DNA of 51,533 bases. Origin: Candidatus Woesearchaeota archaeon (GTDB lineage Archaea; Nanobdellota; Nanobdellia; Woesearchaeales; GW2011-AR4). Under the pieces are notes generated by a model. The model was not told where the DNA came from and did not search any database. It saw only the letters and a list, made by a program, of their open reading frames with translations. Below are positions 48,804 through 51,533 of the stretch, one piece after another. The number at the start of each line of letters is the position of its first letter. The first letter of the stretch is position 1. The translations under genes were made by a program, and so were the position numbers. The stretch covers positions 1 through 51,533 of the forward strand of contig JACOZN010000014.1 of NCBI GenBank assembly GCA_016181305.1. Direction: 5' to 3'.

Positions 48804-49975
48804 TTCAAATGCCTCTTGATTCTTTCAGCAGCTTTCCTTGTTTCTTCCAGCGTCGGCACAAAGGCAAACCTTATGTAATTCCTGCCAGGATTAATCCCGT
48901 TAAAGTTCGTTGATACCCATTCGCCTGGTGTTACAACAACCGCTATGTCCTTCTGCAGCAGCCTCTTTGCAAATGCAACAGAATCCATGTTTTTTGGGGT
49001 TTTCTGCCAAAGGTAAAGAGTAGCCTCTGGACTGCAATCTTCTAAGCCAACTGACACCAATGCATCTACCAAAATGTCTCTTTTCTGTTTGTACTCACTC
49101 CTCATTTTCTCAACATGCTTTTCATCCCTTAATGCAGCTATTGCAGCATCCTGCACAAAAGTCGCTGTGCCTGAGTCTATGTTGGTTTTTAATTTTCTAA
49201 AGGCAGCTACAATATTCTCATCGCCTGCAACCCATCCGACCCTGTAGCCTGTCATCGCGCTTCTCTTTGACAATGAATTAACTGCAACAACACCTTCTTT
49301 TGAAAATTCAAGTATTGAATGCGGCTTTTTCCCAAAATAAATTTCTGTATAGCACTCGTCGCTTGCGACTATCATACCATTGTCATGCCCGAAGTCTATT
49401 GCCTCTTTGAAGAATTCTTCAGGCGCAACAGCTCCTGTTGGGTTGTTTGGGTAATTAATCCAGAGTATTTTTGATTTTTTGGCAATTTCCCTTGGTATGC
49501 TGCCCAAGTCCATAAGAAAATTATTTTCTTTCAGCAAAGGCACAAAATAAGGCTTGCCCTCTGCGAATAGCGTGCCCCTGTCATAAGGCGGATAGCCGGG
49601 GTTCGGCATTATTGCATAGTCTCCCGGATTTATGAATGCCTCGGGAAAGTTAAATACAGCCTCTTTTGCGCCTATTGTAGAGGTTATCTCCCGTTCATAA
49701 TTCAAACTTACGCCAAATCTTTTCTTATTCCATCTGGCAATTTCCCGCCTGAATTCATCAGTGCCAGTGTAACTGGGATAGCCTGAGCTTTTTCTTTTAT
49801 CAACTGCTTTTTTTATTGCGCTTCTGACTGCCTGAGGCGTTGCTTCTTTTGGATCTCCGACACCAAAGTCAATCGGGGTTATGCCTGCTTTCCTCAGCTT
49901 TGCAACCTCGTTGTCCACTTCCGCAAAGGCATAGCCTGCCAAGCCTGCCAATCTGTTTGAGATTTGTATTTTCAT
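48800..49975 (-). CDS. dapL: LL-diaminopimelate aminotransferase-like
   Basis: A 391-residue PLP aminotransferase. IDFGVGDPKEATP, INYPNNPTGAV, VASDECYTEIYF, the Schiff-base lysine in AVNSLSKRSAMTGYRVGW and YIRFAFVP are fold-type I sites. The opening SNRLAGLAGYAFAEVDNEV resembles the DapL group, which makes LL-diaminopimelate directly from tetrahydrodipicolinate. The position between lysC and lysA strongly supports a DapL role; the N-succinyl-DAP aminotransferase DapC is the alternative. dapB and dapF are not in the window. Confidence 0.8.
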   Translation of the reverse strand: MKIQISNRLAGLAGYAFAEVDNEVAKLRKAGITPIDFGVGDPKEATPQAVRSAIKKAVDKRKSSGYPSYTGTDEFRREIARWNKKRFGVSLNYEREITSTIGAKEAVFNFPEAFINPGDYAIMPNPGYPPYDRGTLFAEGKPYFVPLLKENNFLMDLGSIPREIAKKSKILWINYPNNPTGAVAPEEFFKEAIDFGHDNGMIVASDECYTEIYFGKKPHSILEFSKEGVVAVNSLSKRSAMTGYRVGWVAGDENIVAAFRKLKTNIDSGTATFVQDAAIAALRDEKHVEKMRSEYKQKRDILVDALVSVGLEDCSPEATLYLWQKTPKNMDSVAFAKRLLQKDIAVVVTPGEWVSTNFNGINPGRNYIRFAFVPTLEETRKAAERIKRHLK

Positions 49976-49981
49976 TGGTTA

Positions 49982-51244
49982 TCACTTCAATTTTTTGGCG
50001 CCTGCAAACTCCAGCGTTGCAAAATAATCATTAACGCTTTCTGCCCTTCTTATTTGAATGACGCTTCCGTCTTCCCTTAAGAGCAACTCAGCAGAGCGCA
50101 GCTTTCCGTTATAGTTGAAGCCCATAGCAAAGCCATGCGCGCCTGTGTCATGAATAACCAAAATATCCCCAGGCACTATTTCAGGAAGATTTCTTTGTAT
50201 TGCAAACTTGTCGTTGTTCTCACACAATGAGCCAGTTACATCATAAACATGATTTTTTGGAGCATTTTCTTTTCCCAATACAGTGATGTGGTGGTATGCA
50301 CCATACATCCCGGGCCTCATTAGGTTTACCATGCTTGCATCTGTTCCGACATAATCCCTGTAAATGTGCTTTATGTGGTTAACTTTTGTAATAAGATAGC
50401 CGTACGGGCCCGTAATCACTCTGCCGCATTCAGTAAATATCCCGATAGGATGCAGATTGTTCTTTACAATTATCTCGTTATATGCCTTTTTAACTCCTTT
50501 CGCAATTCTTTCATAAGACACTGGCTCCTGCTCAGGCTTGTACGGAATGCCTATTCCCCCTCCGAGATTGACAAACTCTACTTTAGTGCCCGTCTTATTA
50601 TAAACTTCAACAGCTAGCTCAAACATCATTTTAGCAGTTTCTATAAAATAATCCTCATTCAGCTCATTGGATACTACCATAGTGTGCATTCCGAACCTTT
50701 TGACTCCCTTTGCCTTGGTTATTTTGTATGCTTCAATCATCTGCTCTCTTGTCAAGCCGTATTTTGCATCTTCAGGCTTTCCTATCAGCACATTGCCTCT
50801 TCTTGCAGGCCCCGGATTGTACCTGAAACATATAAGGTTAGGCAGTCCTGCAGCTTTCTCCAAAAACTCTATGTGGCTTATGTCATCAAGGTTTATTATT
50901 GCTCCAAGCTCTTTTGCCTTCACAAAGTCTTCTGCAGGCGTGTCATTTGAGCTAAACATTATTTCCTCTCCTTTAAAGCCCATCCTTTCTGCCATAACCA
51001 GCTCTGAAAATGAGCTGCAGTCCAATCCAAAGCCTTCCTGCTGCATGATTTTTAGGATGTATGGGTTTGGAGTTGCCTTTACCGCAAAGAACTGCTTAAA
51101 TCCTTCCAGGAGTCCAAAAGCTTTCAAAAAATTGCGTGCATTCTGCCGTATAGCTTTTTCATCGTAGATGTGAAAAGGCGTTGGATACTTTTTTATTGCT
51201 TCAAGTACCTTCTCTTTCCTGAACGGAAGAATCTTTTCAGCCAT
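49982..51244 (-). CDS. lysA: Diaminopimelate decarboxylase
   Basis: A 420-residue fold-type III PLP enzyme, last step of lysine synthesis. The PLP lysine lies in QFFAVKATPNPYIL. GFGLDCSSFSEL, FSSNDTP, the glycine loop VEFVNLGGGIGIPY, FTECGRVITGPYG and the active Cys in DVTGSLCENNDKF are conserved. The HDTGAHGFAMGFNYNG region is close to other lysA proteins. It follows dapA by one base. In some bacteria meso-DAP also builds the wall; here only lysine is expected. Confidence 0.93.
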   Translation of the reverse strand: MAEKILPFRKEKVLEAIKKYPTPFHIYDEKAIRQNARNFLKAFGLLEGFKQFFAVKATPNPYILKIMQQEGFGLDCSSFSELVMAERMGFKGEEIMFSSNDTPAEDFVKAKELGAIINLDDISHIEFLEKAAGLPNLICFRYNPGPARRGNVLIGKPEDAKYGLTREQMIEAYKITKAKGVKRFGMHTMVVSNELNEDYFIETAKMMFELAVEVYNKTGTKVEFVNLGGGIGIPYKPEQEPVSYERIAKGVKKAYNEIIVKNNLHPIGIFTECGRVITGPYGYLITKVNHIKHIYRDYVGTDASMVNLMRPGMYGAYHHITVLGKENAPKNHVYDVTGSLCENNDKFAIQRNLPEIVPGDILVIHDTGAHGFAMGFNYNGKLRSAELLLREDGSVIQIRRAESVNDYFATLEFAGAKKLK

Positions 51245-51245
51245 T

Positions 51246-51533
51246 TTACAGTATCTTCAAGTCAGCAAGAACTTTCCTCAGCTTTTCCCTGTTTTCAGCC
51301 TTCATCTCGCACATGGGCAGCCTGTAAGCCTCTTTAATCATTCCTTTCATAGCCAAGGCTGCTTTTATCGGTATGGGGTTTGTTTCAATGAAAATTCCCT
51401 TGAACAGCGGGAGCAGCCTGTAATGCAATTCCCGCGCTTTCTCAAGATTTCCTTTCAATGCATATTCACACATGTCGTGCATCTCTCTCGGTATTATGTT
51501 GCTTGCTACAGATATCACCCCTTTGCCGCCAAG
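51246..51533 (-). CDS. dapA: 4-hydroxy-tetrahydrodipicolinate synthase, C-terminal part
   Basis: Ninety-five residues plus the stop of a gene whose start lies beyond the right edge. The opening LGGKGVISVASNIIP is the DapA/NAL-family block following the barrel. IETNPIPIKAALAMKGMI is the matching C-terminal helix region. DapA condenses pyruvate with aspartate semialdehyde. As the first visible gene of dapA-lysA-dapL-lysC-asd, it supports the DAP route. N-terminal part not visible, so the catalytic lysine could not be checked. Confidence 0.87.
   Translation of the reverse strand, partial: LGGKGVISVASNIIPREMHDMCEYALKGNLEKARELHYRLLPLFKGIFIETNPIPIKAALAMKGMIKEAYRLPMCEMKAENREKLRKVLADLKIL

Noticed and set aside
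1-51533. CRISPR array, rRNA, integrase or transposase gene
   Set aside because: No regularly spaced direct repeats, no rRNA-like conserved stretches and no recombinase or transposase motifs were found on either strand.

Overview
The window comes from an archaeon, most likely a member of the DPANN radiation in the Woesearchaeales/Pacearchaeales area. This placement is inferred from gene content and was not tested by phylogeny. Archaeal markers include eL42, eS27, aIF2-alpha, Nop10, prefoldin alpha, GINS, PAC2, class I LysRS, two PurP proteins, an AbrB-PhoU regulator and a tRNA with an intron. The two S-layer proteins have split N- and C-terminal halves. Many genes have a TATA-like box about 25 nt before the start codon and no Shine-Dalgarno, as expected for leaderless archaeal mRNAs. 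The lysine, threonine-branch and purine genes suggest a less reduced metabolism than typical host-dependent DPANN. A few genes (REC-HAD, GT2-PGT, orphan kinase, nucleotidyltransferase, hom, the 140-residue orphan) look different in codon choice from their neighbours and may be accessory or transferred.

Layout. 0-4.7 kb: a large S-layer gene with a structured leader, a frameshifted radical SAM/TRAM gene, and a RelE toxin with a tail-to-tail antitoxin next to a four-copy inverted motif. 4.8-9.2 kb: GINS, then the translation cluster eL42 / eS27-aIF2a-Nop10-PAC2, split by an oppositely oriented GT39-like membrane glycosyltransferase. 9.2-13 kb: enolase, SAM hydrolase and phosphoglycerate mutase as an operon, then galT. 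13-19.8 kb: a Hel308-like helicase cut off after its first RecA domain, an orphan gene, FtsY, prefoldin alpha, PRPP synthetase, an aminotransferase, a membrane protein, ScpA and a small nuclease-like protein. 19.8-20.15 kb: tRNA-Val with a D-loop intron, an abnormal tRNA-Gly and a tRNA remnant.

20-36 kb is rich in one-carbon and purine genes: MTHFS, purD, purF, the operon purP / purP-like / S-layer-domain protein / guaA, and purA. Between them are a receiver-HAD fusion, glycerate kinase, an AbrB-PhoU regulator, a 0.47-kb stretch without a clear gene, a zinc-ribbon/cold-shock pair and an orphan histidine kinase. 36-38.8 kb: a GT2 joined to a monotopic phosphoglycosyl-transferase-like domain, and a RimK-like ligase with an AbrB-like tail beside a retropepsin-like protease.

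38.8-42.7 kb is a nickel locus: NikR divergent from a NicO-type transporter, followed by larE-larB-larC. Together these would sense nickel, import it and build the nickel-pincer nucleotide cofactor, but no LarA-type enzyme lies in the window. 42.7-51.5 kb: a nucleotidyltransferase-fold protein, class I LysRS, homoserine dehydrogenase, and a compact operon dapA-lysA-dapL-lysC-asd for the aspartate family and lysine through the LL-diaminopimelate aminotransferase route. No transposase, CRISPR array, rRNA or replication origin was seen.
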